DNA from: Neocallimastix lanati (nom. inval.)
Taxonomy: Eukaryota; Neocallimastigomycota; Neocallimastigomycetes; Neocallimastigales; Neocallimastigaceae
DNA: 64,000 bases
Assembly: GCA_016946835.1 (NCBI GenBank)
Contig: JACVTC010000037.1
Location: 388,501 to 452,500, forward strand
Direction: 5' to 3'
Of this stretch, positions 24,550-37,600 are shown in pieces. The first letter of the stretch is position 1. Each line of letters begins with the position of its first letter. The notes below the pieces were generated by a model, which saw only the letters and a program-made list of their open reading frames with translations, was not told the DNA's origin and did no database searches. Made by a program: the position numbers and the translations under genes.

Positions 24550-25486
24550 CAATAAGATATTATTTAATTTATAGATGACTATTTTAAAAATATTTATGAC
24601 TCAATATAATAAGTAAATAATGTATTTAATTTGTTTAGTTTAAACTTTTTTTATATTCATTCTTTTTTATTTATTTATTTATTTAGCAACCAAGAATAAA
24701 ATGTACTAATTAGTAAAATAATTTAGTGTTGAATATAATTAATTATTACGTAGTTATATATGTAATATATGTAATACTAATTTTTGTTTTTATATGATAA
24801 ATAATAAGAAATAAATAATAAATAATAAATAATTATGTTGTAATAAAATAAATATTACTCATTTTATATGATCATAAAGATTTAATAAATATATTTAAAA
24901 AAAAATAATAATTAATTATAAATACCATGATATATTATGTTTTATATATTATAAATTATTATAGATATATGATTTCTCAGTATTAATTATATTAGAAAAT
25001 AATAATAATAATAATAAAAGAACTTTATTTCATATAAATTTATATTTAATTTAAAAACTAATCAAAATAATTAATAAAAAAAAAAAAAAAAAAAAAAACA
25101 GATAAAAATTATTGGTACAATATTTTTAATTTATTTTTTAATATAAAGAAAATTCCAATATGTAAAAAAGAAGAAATATATTTCGGAAAAAAAAAATATA
25201 TATATTTCATTTAAAAAATTTAAAAAATTATTTATATTTAATTCCATTAATATAATGTAAATATATAAAGGTATTTAAATAATATTAATGAAATATTTTT
25301 TTTTTTACTTTTTAATAATGATACTTATTTAATTAGAAATAATTAAAAGAATATTTTTTTAAAAATAAAAATTGCAATATTTATTTTTTTTTTTTGCATT
25401 TTATATTAAAATTATAATTATCTTTTATGAATAAACATAAAAAAAAAATAAAATAAAATAAGAAATTCGATTTAAATAAAAAATTA

Positions 25487-25521
<35 letters not shown>

Positions 25522-25770
25522 TTATAACTTATATGAATTTTAATTAATTAAAAAAAAATTATATAAATAATATAAATATTTTTTTATTAGATTATAAATT
25601 AATTAAATCAAGTTTTATTAAAAAATTTATTTTAATGAAAAATTTTTAAATTTATGATTATAAATATATATAGATTTTTTATTTTTAATTACTTAATAAT
25701 AAATATACTAAATTATAATTATAAAAATAAAAATAAAGAATAATTATATAAATAAATAATAATATTTTTT
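24233..25770. other. AT-rich intergenic
   Basis: No gene is seen. Short AAAT/ATTT repeats (24511-24547, 24665-24685), a poly(A) run at 25078-25098 and a TA run near 25486-25509. Confidence 0.55.
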
Positions 25771-27204
25771 ATTTTAATTAAAATGTTCATTCGAATTTTT
25801 TTTTCTTTTTAATAGAAAATATATATAGTTTTACTTTTAAAGTTTTTTCTATTTTTTTCTCTTATTTTGTAATTCATTTTCTTTTAGAAATTGATGGACC
25901 ATTTGTATATCTTTTATATATAAATTTATCATTTAATTTTCTTTTAGAATTTGATGTGTTACTTGTTTTCACTTAGAAATTGTTATACCATATGTTTTTC
26001 TTTTGTAAATTTGAATAATACATAATTTAATTATTATATAATGTTAATTTAAAAATGAATGTATTTAAATATAATATTTTGATTTTTGATCCACTTTTGA
26101 TATAATTTTCAAAAAAATAAAATAAATCATTTTTTTCAATGGAAAAATTATTAAAATCTTTATTTTTCGTATTTATGAAACAACTGTTACAAGTAAATCA
26201 AAAAAAGTATAATTAAATTTTTTAAAAAATGGAAAAAAAAAACTTTTTTAGTTCTAAAAGATAAACTTTAATAATTATAAAAATTTATGATTAATGATAC
26301 ATTAAAATATTTGATATATCTGAATTTAAATATACAATTTGATACAATTTAATTTTAATTTATAATTTCATAATGTAATACTATAATTATTATATTATAT
26401 TATATAATTATTAATAATGTATTATTATATTATTATTAATCATATATTTTTAATATTTTATTTTTATGTATATTAAGAAATTAAAAATTTTAATGATCAT
26501 ATACTAATATGATAATGTGTTATTAAAAGTTTTTTAAAATGAATTATTAAATAAAAATTATAATTTATGTATTATTAATAACTTTTTAAATATATATTTT
26601 ATTATTGTTATATAAATTATAATCAAATTCACTGTACTATTATTAAATAAAATAAAAATTATTGATTTCTTTTCTTCATAATTCCTATTATAATTTATAT
26701 CAAAAAATTAAAATAAAAATTAAGTATAATTAATATTATTTTCTGTTTTATTTCTTTCAATTGAATAATATTCATAAATACATTTTGAATTAGTATTAAT
26801 AAAATTATTTAATTATAATTTGAAAGGTTGTAAAAAAATTTATTAAATACATATATATTTATGTATAAGTTTTAAAACACAAATGTGAATACATGTATAT
26901 ATAAAAACTTATTTTAATTGAGTTTTAAAAAGTTTTTATAAAATATATAATTGTATCTCTTAAAAAAGTACTATTAATAAATCTTTAGAGTTTAATCATA
27001 TTGTTTTAATAAACATATAATATATATATAAATATATTTATTATTTATATATCATTAAATCAATTAATTCATTGTACAAATAGACTTAAATTTAATAGTG
27101 ATATCAATTATTTAATAATAAAATTTACAATATAACTGCTATTTTCCTTATATTTTTATTCTGTATTTTAATATAGTTTTATTATATGATATTAATTATT
27201 TTGA
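25771..27204. repeat. decayed repeat block, copy 1
   Basis: Contains part B (about 25771-26300: CTTTTTAATAGAAAATAT, TTTTCTTTTAGAAATTGAT, TTTTGATTTTTGATCCACTT, TTTAATAATTATAAAAAT), a weak part C (about 26640-26720) and part A (26845-27204: TTTTAAAACACAAATGTGAA, then GAGTTTAATCATATT, then AATAGTGATATCAATTATTT). The same parts recur in the same order at 30205-32234, and B and C at 28985-29880. No coding capacity is seen; the original element is unknown. Confidence 0.6.
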
Positions 27205-28984
27205 ATAGTTGTTGAAAAAAAAAACATAAATTATAAAAAGATGTAAATTTTGTTATGTTATTCTAATTGGATCAATTTCATAATAAATAAATTATAAATT
27301 GTTTGTAAAATTTTTAAAAAGAGTTTTTTTTCTTATTATTATTATTTTTTTTTTTTTGCTTTATTGTATTTAGCATTTTTTTTATTAGTTAGGTTGTTTG
27401 AATATATAATTATATAAAAAATAAATAATTAATTAATTATATATTTATGTATAATGAGTTAAATTCTAATTCTTTGAGAAAGAACCATTTTACAACTTAT
27501 TTAAAAATATAATAATATATTTAATTACTTATTTAGTAATAATTAATAAAAAATATCAAACTAAATATTATTTATAAATTTAGTGAATTTCTTTTTATTG
27601 CTTAACACACAATATAAATTTTTATATTAACTTTTATTAATTAAATTAAAACTCATAGCCTTTTTTTTCCAAACTAGAAGTTCACTTTTTTTTTTACATT
27701 ATTTTTTTAAATTATTTTATATAATTCATATATTTTAAAATATTAAAGTTTGACTAATAATACATCTTTAGTATTTTTTTTTTAGAATTGAATAGAATTT
27801 ATTTATTAATTTTTATTTAAAAAATACATAAAAATTGAAAAGGAATTACATGAACTTTTATATTAATATTAAAAAACAATATTATGAGCTTTATGGACGA
27901 AAGGTCATTTTCAATACAAAAATATAATAAATAAAAATTTATTATCCAAAATATTATTTTATATTCATTAGAATTTTATTATTCTTTAAGTAATTAAATA
28001 ATTAATTATTTCATTAGTAATTAAAAATTTATTATATTATTTAATTAAAAATAAGAAAGTATTTAATCTTATTAATACTTGGTATTATATTTAATCTAAA
28101 CTTTTATATTTATAATAAATTTTATTAATTAATAATTTTAATCTAAAAATAATAAATAATAAATTATAATATTATAATTGTTATTAGTAAATATAAAAAA
28201 AAAAAATAATATCAAGTAATTATAATCATTTTGTAATAAAACGATAATTCGTTTTATATACAAAAAAATTATACTATATATGCATTTTTTATATAATATA
28301 TATTCATTAATTTGGTTTAATTATAATTAATACGATACATTATATTATTCATAATATCCTTTTTCATATAATTTCTTCTTGAATAAAAAAACATATATTT
28401 TTAAAATTTTAATTATATATTATTAATTGTATTAATATAATGTTCATAAATAAAATATAAAGTTTATAATAGTAATGAATTGATACAATATTAAGAAATT
28501 ATATGAAATAATATATAAATTAAGTATTATTTTTTTTTAATACTTAATGATAATTATTTAATTTTTTTTATAATACTTATTGATAATTATTTTATTAAGA
28601 TTATTAATGGACATTTTTCAAAAAAAATATTAATATTTACTTTTTTATATTTTATATTAAATTATTAATCAATCAAATTTTATATAAATATAAACAATAC
28701 AAAATATTATAATTTTATATATTCAAAACTAAAACTAAAAAAAAAAAAAATATAATAATAATAAATATATAAATACGTAATTAATTTTTGGTTAAAATTT
28801 TAATAGATTATTAATTTTTATTGGAAAAATAATTTATAATATCAAATTTTGTTTCAAACATAATTTAATCAGATACGTAATATTAATAATAGCAATTAAT
28901 AATACTGGTTTATAATAAAAATAAATAAATAATAATAATAATAATATTAAACATTTAATCAATAACTTATATTTTTTTATATTA
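27205..28984. other. AT-rich intergenic between decayed repeat copies
   Basis: No gene is seen on either strand. Composition is almost pure A/T. Confidence 0.5.
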
Positions 28985-29880
28985 TTTAAAATGTTTGTTT
29001 TGTATATTTTTTTTTTATTTTATTGATATTCATATAATTTTTTTTTTCTTTTAAATAAACTTTTCTTTATTTTGTGATTTTTTTTTTCTTTTAGAAATTG
29101 ATATACTATTTTTTTCTTTTGAAAAATTGAATATATAAATTAATATTATATATTATCAATATAAAAAAATATATATATATATTAATAATTAATATTTTGA
29201 TTTTTAGTCCACTTAAGATGTTTAAAATTTTAGAATATTCTATATTTTTAAAAAGAAAATAAATTAATTTTTTTTATATATTTGATCTATTAATAAAAAA
29301 AAAAAAAAAAATGGAATATTTATTTTATGAAACAATAATTATAATTTAAAGTTTGAATTTTATGTAAATTTTACATGAAATATACTATTCATTTTATTAT
29401 TGGATCTATTTTTTTATAATATTTAATATAATAAACTTTTTAATAAATGATTACATTTTCCAAAATATCTAAATATAACATTTATTAATATTTTCATATA
29501 TATACTACATCTTATTTTTATGTAAAAGTTCTAAAATTTAAATTTTTTATTGTAATTTTTATTTAATATTATTTTATTATTCATTTTTTTTTGTTTTTTA
29601 TTAATATATTTTACAATCAATTTTAAGAATTAAATTTAATAATGTCTGTATTTTAAGGATTTATAGTAATTATAATTACAATAAGGTATTATTATTTCAT
29701 GGTTTTAAATATATTTATATTTTTATAACTGATTGTATATAATTGTATATATATTTTTTATCCATTTATATAGATTTTTCCATTAAATAAGTCATTCCTG
29801 TTATAGTTTTATTATTTTCATTTTTCATTTTTATAAAAAAAAAACTTGAAAATGATACAAATTAAAATAATATTTTTCAG
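28985..29880. repeat. decayed repeat block, copy 2 (parts B and C)
   Basis: Part B at about 28985-29350 (TTTTCTTTTAGAAATTGATA, TTTTGATTTTTAGTCCACTT) and part C at 29650-29880 (TTTTTTATCCATTTATA, TCATTCCTGTTATAGTTTTA, TTATTTTCATTTTTCATTTT). Part A was not recognised after it. Confidence 0.5.
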
Positions 29881-30204
29881 AGTTCCATGTTGTAGTGTAA
29901 TTTCATATTTAACTTGATTTAATATCAGTGAAATTTATAGATTTATGCTTGATTTTTCTTATATAATTACTAATTTATCTATATATAATATTTATATTTA
30001 TTAATAAAAAAAAGCTTATAAATTTTAAGAATAATAAAATTTATAAATTGAAATTATTATTTTTTTAATTAATTTAATTATTAATTTATGTTTAAATGTA
30101 TTTTTTAATATATAGAAAATTCCAATATTATTTCCAATAAAAAAAAAAAATAAATATAAAAATAAATAATTTATGGTTAATATATTCAATATATTTTATA
30201 TATA

Positions 30205-30296
30205 TATTTTTATTTTAATTAAAATATTCTCTTTGAATTTTTTAATAGAAAATTGTATTTTTTTCTTTAAAATTTTTTTTGTATTGTTTTTTGTAT

Positions 30297-30335
<39 letters not shown>

Positions 30336-31743
30336 TTATTTTATTTCTTTTCTTTTAAAATATAAATACCTCTTGTTTTACTTTTATAATATTAGATAAT
30401 AAGTGAATTTAATATCAATTTAAAAAATGATATATATATATAATATTTAATATTCAAAATTTACAATCAATTTTTGATTTATTTTTTAAAAAAATAAAAA
30501 AAAATTTTAGAATATACATCTTTTTATAAATATGAAATCATTGCTAGACCTTTGGAAATCTAACAAAAAATATAATTTTTAATTTTAAAAAAAATTTTTT
30601 TTATTCTTATTTGAATAGATTAACTTTAATAATTATAAAAATTATTATTAATTTTATATTACATGAATTCAATAATAATTTATTAAAAAAAATTTCAAGT
30701 TTTTTCCTTTGATTATCATTTTAATTTTTACTATATTTGTTAAATTTATATCATTATTTTTTATTTTATATTTTAAAAAATATATATATATATATATTTT
30801 TGTTAAATTTATTAAAAATGTCTCATTATATATATATAGAGCTAAATTTATTTAAAATAGAAATTTATTCAATAGAATATGAATCTAATATAAAAAAATA
30901 AAAAAAAAAAAAAAAAAAAAGAAATAAATAATTAATAGATAATCAATATTTATTATTTTTAAATATATATTATTTTTTATACTAAATAAATATTATTTAA
31001 ATAAATACATGTAAATTAAAACATGAATAATTATTATATAATTTATTATATTTATTATATTTAATTAATGTCCTGTTTATTATACAATTTTTTTTTATTT
31101 AATAAACTTTATAAAATAGTATTTTAAAAGAAGCATTAAAGGAATAAAGAATCTATTCTTAGAATACTAAGAATTAAAGAATTATAGAAAAGTAATGTTT
31201 ATTAATACTTTTTAATTTATATTATATTCGAAGGATTTTGAATAAATCATTATAAATATGTTTTAATTAATTTTTTTTTTTTTTTTGATTTCTTTTTATT
31301 ATTACAACATTTTTTATTATTAATATTGTTTTAATAGTAATATTAAAAACTGAATATTAATATCAAACTTTTTAATTAATAATATATTTTATTTAAATAA
31401 TATACTAACATATATTGTATTATTAGGATTCATTATAATTAATTAGGATTGTTATAAGATATAATATATTTCATTAATATAAATATTTTTGAAATTGATT
31501 GCTTATATATTTTATCCATTTATTGGTTTTTTTTTATCAATAAGTTATTCTTATTATAGTTATATTATTTTCATTTTTCATTTTATTTTAAAAAAAAAAA
31601 TTTGAAAATGAAACAAGTTAAAATAGAATTGATTTTAAAATTTATATTAATTATAAATGTTTGTGTTGGAATTTAAATATATAATTTCTAATTTATAGTT
31701 ATACACTTATATAATTTATTAATTAGGTATTATTAATATTATT

Positions 31744-31789
<46 letters not shown>

Positions 31790-32234
31790 TTTGTATTTAG
31801 TAAATATTAAAAAATAATATTCGTAAAAAAAAAATTATAATTTGAAAAATTTTATTATAATGATCTATGGGCTTCATATAAAATACATGCATTTATGTAT
31901 GAGTTTTAAAACACAAATGTGAATACATGTATATATAATACTTATTTTAATTGAGCTTTAAAAAGTTTATAGTAAATATAATTGTATCTTTTAAAAAAAA
32001 AGTACTATAAAAAATTCTTTAGAGTTTAATCATATTATTTTTATATACATACAATATATATATATATATATATTTATAATTTACATTAAATAAATTAACT
32101 CACTGCAAAAATAAACATAAATTTAATAGTGATATCAATTATTTAATAATAAAATTTACAACATAATTGCTATTTTCTTTATACTTTTATTCTATATTTT
32201 AATATATTCTTATTATATTATATTAATTATTTTA
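30205..32234. repeat. decayed repeat block, copy 3
   Basis: Part B at about 30205-30680 (TTTTAATAGAAAATTGTATT, CAATTTTTGATTTATTTTTT, CTTTAATAATTATAAAAAT), part C at 31425-31645 (TTTTATCCATTTATTGG, TTATTCTTATTATAGTTATA, TTATTTTCATTTTTCATTTT) and part A at 31879-32234 (TTTTAAAACACAAATGTGAA, GAGTTTAATCATATT, AATAGTGATATCAATTATTT). It ends about 300 bp before the CAP gene. A T run of about 42 interrupts it at 31742-31783. Confidence 0.6.
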
Positions 32235-32536
32235 GCTTTTATTATTTATATTATTATACTGATATTTGTCTTTAATTTAATTATTAATTTTTAATTATTT
32301 ATATATACATACTTGATAATAATATAGAATTTCTATTAGAGTAAATAAAAACAAAAAAAAATATAAATAGAAGTAAAGCGAATATAAGTTTTAAAAATCA
32401 AAAAAAAAAAAATTTAAAAAAAACAAAAAAAATATAAAAATAAAAATAAAAATATTAAAAATAAAAAATAAAAAATAAAAAGGAATAATAATACTAATAA
32501 TAATTATAATAATAATTATAATATTAATAATAAAAA
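32235..32536 (+). promoter_or_regulatory. upstream region of the CAP gene
   Basis: About 300 bp of A-rich DNA between the decayed repeat and the CAP start codon. No discrete promoter motif can be told from the base composition. Confidence 0.35.
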
Positions 32537-33061
32537 ATGAAATTCATTTTTTTTGTTCTCCTTTCTATCTTTGCTTTAATTTCTACCGCTAATGGAGCAG
32601 TTGTTAAAAGAAGTGGTTTGACTAATAATGAAAAGAACACTTTATTAAAACTCCATACTACAACTCGTAAAGCTGTCAAGGCCTCAAATATGAAGAATAT
32701 TGTATGGGATAATAATATCGCCAAAGAAGCTCAAGCTTATGCATCTAAATGTGTATATAATGGCATTAAATTTGTTCATGCTAGTAACAGAAATGGTCAT
32801 GGTGAAAATTTAGCTTGGGGAACTTACGATGATGTTTCTAGATATTATAAATTATGGGATAAAGAAAGATCTGATTTTGAAAAAGCTGGCGTTAGAACTA
32901 AATTCAAGGGTGGTAGTTATGGACATTATTCCCAAATTGTTTGGGCAGATAATACTAAAATAGGTTGTGGTTATCAATATTGCAGTAATGCTTCCAGATA
33001 TCTTTTAGTTTGTAGATATTTAACTGGTAATATTATTGATAAAACTGTATATAAATTATAA
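32537..33061 (+). CDS. secreted CAP/SCP-domain protein
   Basis: This 174-aa protein has a signal peptide (MKFIFFVLLSIFALISTANG, then AVVKRSG; KR at 24-25 could be a Kex2 site). The CAP (SCP/PR-1) domain fills the rest, about 28-165. The CAP2-type motif GHYSQIVW is at 129-136, and the usual cavity residues are present: H81, E90 in HGENLAW, E110 and H130. Cysteines at 72, 144, 149 and 159 could form disulfides. No carbohydrate-binding or dockerin module is attached. Fungal CAP proteins of the Pry type bind sterols and lipids; whether this one does is not shown. It is a single exon, beginning at the first ATG after an A-rich leader. Confidence 0.93.
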   Translation: MKFIFFVLLSIFALISTANGAVVKRSGLTNNEKNTLLKLHTTTRKAVKASNMKNIVWDNNIAKEAQAYASKCVYNGIKFVHASNRNGHGENLAWGTYDDVSRYYKLWDKERSDFEKAGVRTKFKGGSYGHYSQIVWADNTKIGCGYQYCSNASRYLLVCRYLTGNIIDKTVYKL

Positions 33062-34060
33062 AATAAAAATTAATTAATAATTTGAATATCTACAATCTAT
33101 TTTTAAAAATGATTAAAAGTATTTTATTATCATAATATTATTATATTAATTAATCAAAAAATGATAATAAAAGACAATTAAAATTAAAAACATAATAAAT
33201 AATAAAAAAATTAAATCATTAAAAAAAATAAATAATAAAAGAAATAAATAATAAAAGAAATATATAATAAAAAAATTAAATAATTAAAGGAAATAAATAA
33301 TAAAATAATTAAATAATTAAAAGAAATAAATAATAAAAATAATTAAATAATAAAAATAATTAAATAATAAAAATAATTATATAATAAAAATAATTATATA
33401 ATAATAATAAATAATAATAATAGATAAAATAATAGAAATAATAGTAATTTTTCATTTTTTCTATCTGAAATAATTATTAATTACGTTTCTAATATTTTTT
33501 CTGTTTAAATTTAAAATATTTTAATATTTAAAAAATTAATATATGAATTTGAATAAAATTTAAATATAATATATTATAAAATATTAATTATTTTAAAAAT
33601 ATTAAATCAAAAACAGTTTTATGTAGTTTTTACTACTATATTATATTATAAATTTTATATAAAATATTAAATTAAAATAATTGTAATATCTAAATAAAAA
33701 ATAAAGATATAAATTTAAAATATTTAAATAAATGTTTTTTCAAAGAAATAAAATTTGATGAAATTTAATATTTTAATATTAAAATTATTATTATATATAC
33801 ATAACAAAACAATAATTTTTATAAATATAGATTAATTTTATAAATATATATTAAATTTTTTTTGTATTAATTTATATTTATGTAAACAATATTATATTCC
33901 AAATTTATGTTCATAAACAATATATGTAAATTTTTAGAGAGAAAAAATTGTATGTTATCTTTTATATATTATATTTCTTTTTTCTTAAAGATTAATATTA
34001 TTTAATATATTTATATAATGAAGTTAATAAAATATCTTTTTTATATATTAAAATATAATA
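33062..34060. other. AT-rich 3' flank of the CAP gene
   Basis: Imperfect repeats of AAATAATAAAAGAAATAAAT type fill about 33180-33430. No gene is seen. Confidence 0.6.
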
Positions 34061-34155
34061 ATGCATCATGGGGACTCAAAGGGTACCTGGCAATCCCGAG
34101 CCACAACTTAAAGATTTCTCTATGGAGCGTCCGTTCCAGGCTGCACGAGGATGAA
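34061..34155. other. isolated GC-rich island of unknown origin
   Basis: About 95 bp containing GGGGACTCAAAGGGTACC, TGGCAATCCCGAGCCACAAC and GGAGCGTCCGTTCCAGGC stand out sharply from flanks that are almost pure A/T. Short open frames exist on both strands but no domain is recognisable. It could be a scrap of a mobile element or a small RNA gene. No tRNA-like fold was recognised. Confidence 0.4.
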
Positions 34156-34394
34156 TCACTATTTATATATATTAATATATATTCATAATTAGGTATAATC
34201 TATTTATTATTAATCTTTATAAATATAATTATTATTTTAGAAATTATTTCTCCTTTATTATTAATAATTTGAATTTAAGTTTTAAAATATAAATTATAAA
34301 AAAATTAATAACTAATTCAAATTAATTAAATTAAATTAATTAAAAAATAAAAAAAAGATAAAAAATAAGATTTCTTTTATTTTTTATTATAAAA
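34156..34394. other. AT-rich spacer before copia copy 2
   Basis: No gene is seen. It ends at the target-site duplication TATTA (34395-34399). Confidence 0.5.
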
Positions 34395-34399
34395 TATTA

Positions 34400-34583
34400 T
34401 ATTAACTCAGATGAAAGATTAACAATTCATATTATATTTTCGTATTTATTTATTTATAAAAGTGTTAAGTAAAAATAAAAATAAAAAATACATAATGCTT
34501 ATTTTATACATTTAGATAATTAATTCTATTGGTTAAATATATTAAATATTAATTCTTATATTTGATATTTATCTCATTTCACA
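34400..34583 (-). repeat. 3' LTR of copia copy 2
   Basis: Reverse complement of the LTR in copy 1 along all 184 bp. The polypurine tract complement (CTCCCCCTC) lies directly to its right at 34584-34592. Confidence 0.95.
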
Positions 34584-34592
34584 CTCCCCCTC

Positions 34593-34627
34593 AAATCTAA
34601 TTTCTACATGTAGTAAAAATTAGATTT
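34593..34627 (-). other. perfect inverted repeat before the polypurine tract, copy 2
   Basis: AAATCTAATTT at 34593-34603 and AAATTAGATTT at 34617-34627, the same hairpin as in copy 1. Confidence 0.9.
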
Positions 34628-34648
34628 GCTTTTCTGATGTATTACCCT

Positions 34649-37600
34649 TTAATCTTTAATTCTTTCGAGAAGTGTATTTCTAAATTTATCCATTAATGAA
34701 TTATTCAGATATTTAGTGAACCCATCGGCTAGATTATTCTCTGATTTTATGTATTTTAATCTTATTTTATCCTTTTTAACAAGATCTCTTATATGATGAT
34801 ATTTTATATCAATATGTTTTGATTTCGCATTAATAGAATGATTCTGACAATTATATATTGTTGCCTTATTATCAACATTTATTATTACATAGTTAAGATT
34901 GATATTTAGCTCATTTAAAAGGTTCATATACCAAAGACTATGCTTAGCGCATTCGCTTACGCTATAGTATTCTGATTCTGCCGTTGAAGTTGCAACGCAA
35001 TGTTGTAGTTTGGAATACCAGCTAGTAGGTGCATCTCCCATCATCATCAGAAAACCGGAGGTTGATTTTCTTGTATCAATGTCTCCAGCATAATCGGCGT
35101 CCACAAATATTTTTAATGAGCTATTCTTTGAGAATTTAATTCCATAATTTTCAGTACCCTTTAGGTATTTGAAAATCTTTTCTACGTTAATCCAGTCCTC
35201 CATAGTAGGATTTTTGCTTTTTCTTGCTGCTTGATTTACTGAAAATAATATGTCTGGTCTTGTACAAATTGCAAGGTATAGGAGGTTCCCAATGGCACTT
35301 CTGTAAAAGGTTTCATTAAATTTTTTGTTTCTTAATTCCTTATTTTCCAATGGCTTCATATTTCTTACAGGTGCGCAATTAGTCAGTCTAAACTTATTTA
35401 GTAATTCTCTAAGATATCCTCTTTGATGTATAATATAACCATCACTTTGTCTTTCAAATTTTATCCCAATGACGAAATCTACTTCACCTATATATTTAAT
35501 GTTATAATTCATTTTAATTTGTTCCTTAATATTTATTATTACATTTTCCTTGCCTATTAAAAGTATATCATCAACATATACCGTAAGAATACATATTATT
35601 TCCTTCAATTTATTTTCCTTCACATAGATACAAGGTTCACTATTCAATCTTCTAAATTTCATTTCTAATAGTGTAGAGTCCAATTTTTCGTTCCATTCCC
35701 TGCCGGCTTGCTTTAAACCATATAAGGCTTTGTTTAATTTAAAATAAACTTTGTTGTATAATGGGTGACCTTGAGGTGGCCTCATATAAATGTCTTCGCT
35801 CAAGTCGGCATTTAGGTATGCTGCATTAATGTCTAATTGAAAAATTTTAAAGTTTTTCTGTACTGCGATTGCTATAATTATTCGCAGTGAATCATGTTTT
35901 AAAGTAGGCGAGAAGGTAAGTAAGTAGTCTATACCAAACTTTTGTGTGAATCCCCTTGCGACTAAACGTGCTTTGCGTACAAGGATATTTCCGTTGAAAT
36001 CCCGCTTATATTTGAAAACCCATTTACAGGAAACTATGTTTACTCCCTTTGGAATGGATTTTATTGGTTTGAACACGTTAAGTTGTTCCATATTTTCTAG
36101 TTCTTTGTTAACGGCATCCAACCATTCATCCTTATCTGGTAGATTGAATATGTCATAAAAATCTTTTGGTTCTTTTAAGTTTGTATTATTGTGAGTTTTT
36201 GGTGTAGATGATTTGTGATTTGTTAGTTTTGGTCTTTTGTCATTTATTGAATTGTTGTATATTGCATTTATTACTTCGTTATTTGTATTGATATTATTAT
36301 TATTATTGTTATTATTATTGTTATTGTTATTGTTATTATTATTATTATTGTTATTGTTATTGTTATTATTATTACTATTGTTATTGTTATTGTTATTGTT
36401 ATTGTTATTGTTATTGTTATTGTTATTGTTATTGTTATTGTTATTGTTATTGTTATTGTTATTGTTATTGTTATTGTTATTGTTATTGTTATTGTTATTG
36501 TTATTGTTATTGTTATTGTTATTGTTATTGTTATTGTTATTGTTATTGTTATTGTTATTGTTATTGTTATTGTTATTGTTATTGTTATTGTTATTGTTAT
36601 TGTTATTGTTATTGTTATTGTTATTGTTATTGTTATTGTTAAAAAAGTTATAATGGTTGAATCTTTTGGAATCATTATTACTGAGTAAATCGCTCCCCCT
36701 GATTTCGGAATTGGGAATAAAATAGTAGAAATCCTTGGGGATGGAAGAAGTGATTTTAGAATTGCCAGGGTTATTTTCAAAAAATTCAACAGAGCGGGAA
36801 AGAATAATTTTATTAGAAGACAAATTAAGAATTTTATAAGCTGAAGAATACGGATGATAACCCAGGAAAATGCCTGGTAAAGCATTATTGTCAAATTTAT
36901 TTCGAAAAGATTTTGGAACGTGGAAAAATACGCGACATCCAAAAACCTTAAAGTGAGAATAATCAACTTTTGATTTAAATAAAATTTCGTAAGGTATTTT
37001 GTTATGGATACCAGAGTGTGGTATTCTATTATGTATATAGTTAGCTGTATCAACAGCATATTCCCAGAATTCGTGACTTAATTGAGCCTCATTTAATAAG
37101 GCTTTAGCAGAATTTATAAGGATACCATTAAAGCGTTCCGCACGACCATTTTGTTGGGGAGAATATGGGATAGTAAATTGTTGAACAATCCCATTATTGG
37201 TACAGAATGTTTTGAATTTTCTATTGTTGAATTCCGTTCCATTATCGGTACGAATAAAAGATATAGATTTATTGAAAATATTATTGATTTCTTTATACCA
37301 AGAGTGAAATTTATCGAACGTTTCACTTTTGTTGTCGAGAAAGAGGACCCATCCATAACGTGAAAAATCATCTAGAATTGAGAGGAAATACTTACTTCCA
37401 TGAATTGATTCATTGACTGGCCCAACAAGGTCCATGTGGATTAATTCGAAAATGGATTTAGATTTATTTATAGATCTTTTATATGGAAAATTTTTTAATT
37501 TTGAATTAGAACAAATAGGACATTTTGATTTAATATCAATTTTTAATAATTTGTTTTTGATGGGATTAATATAAAAATGCCCTAATCTCCTATGCCATAA

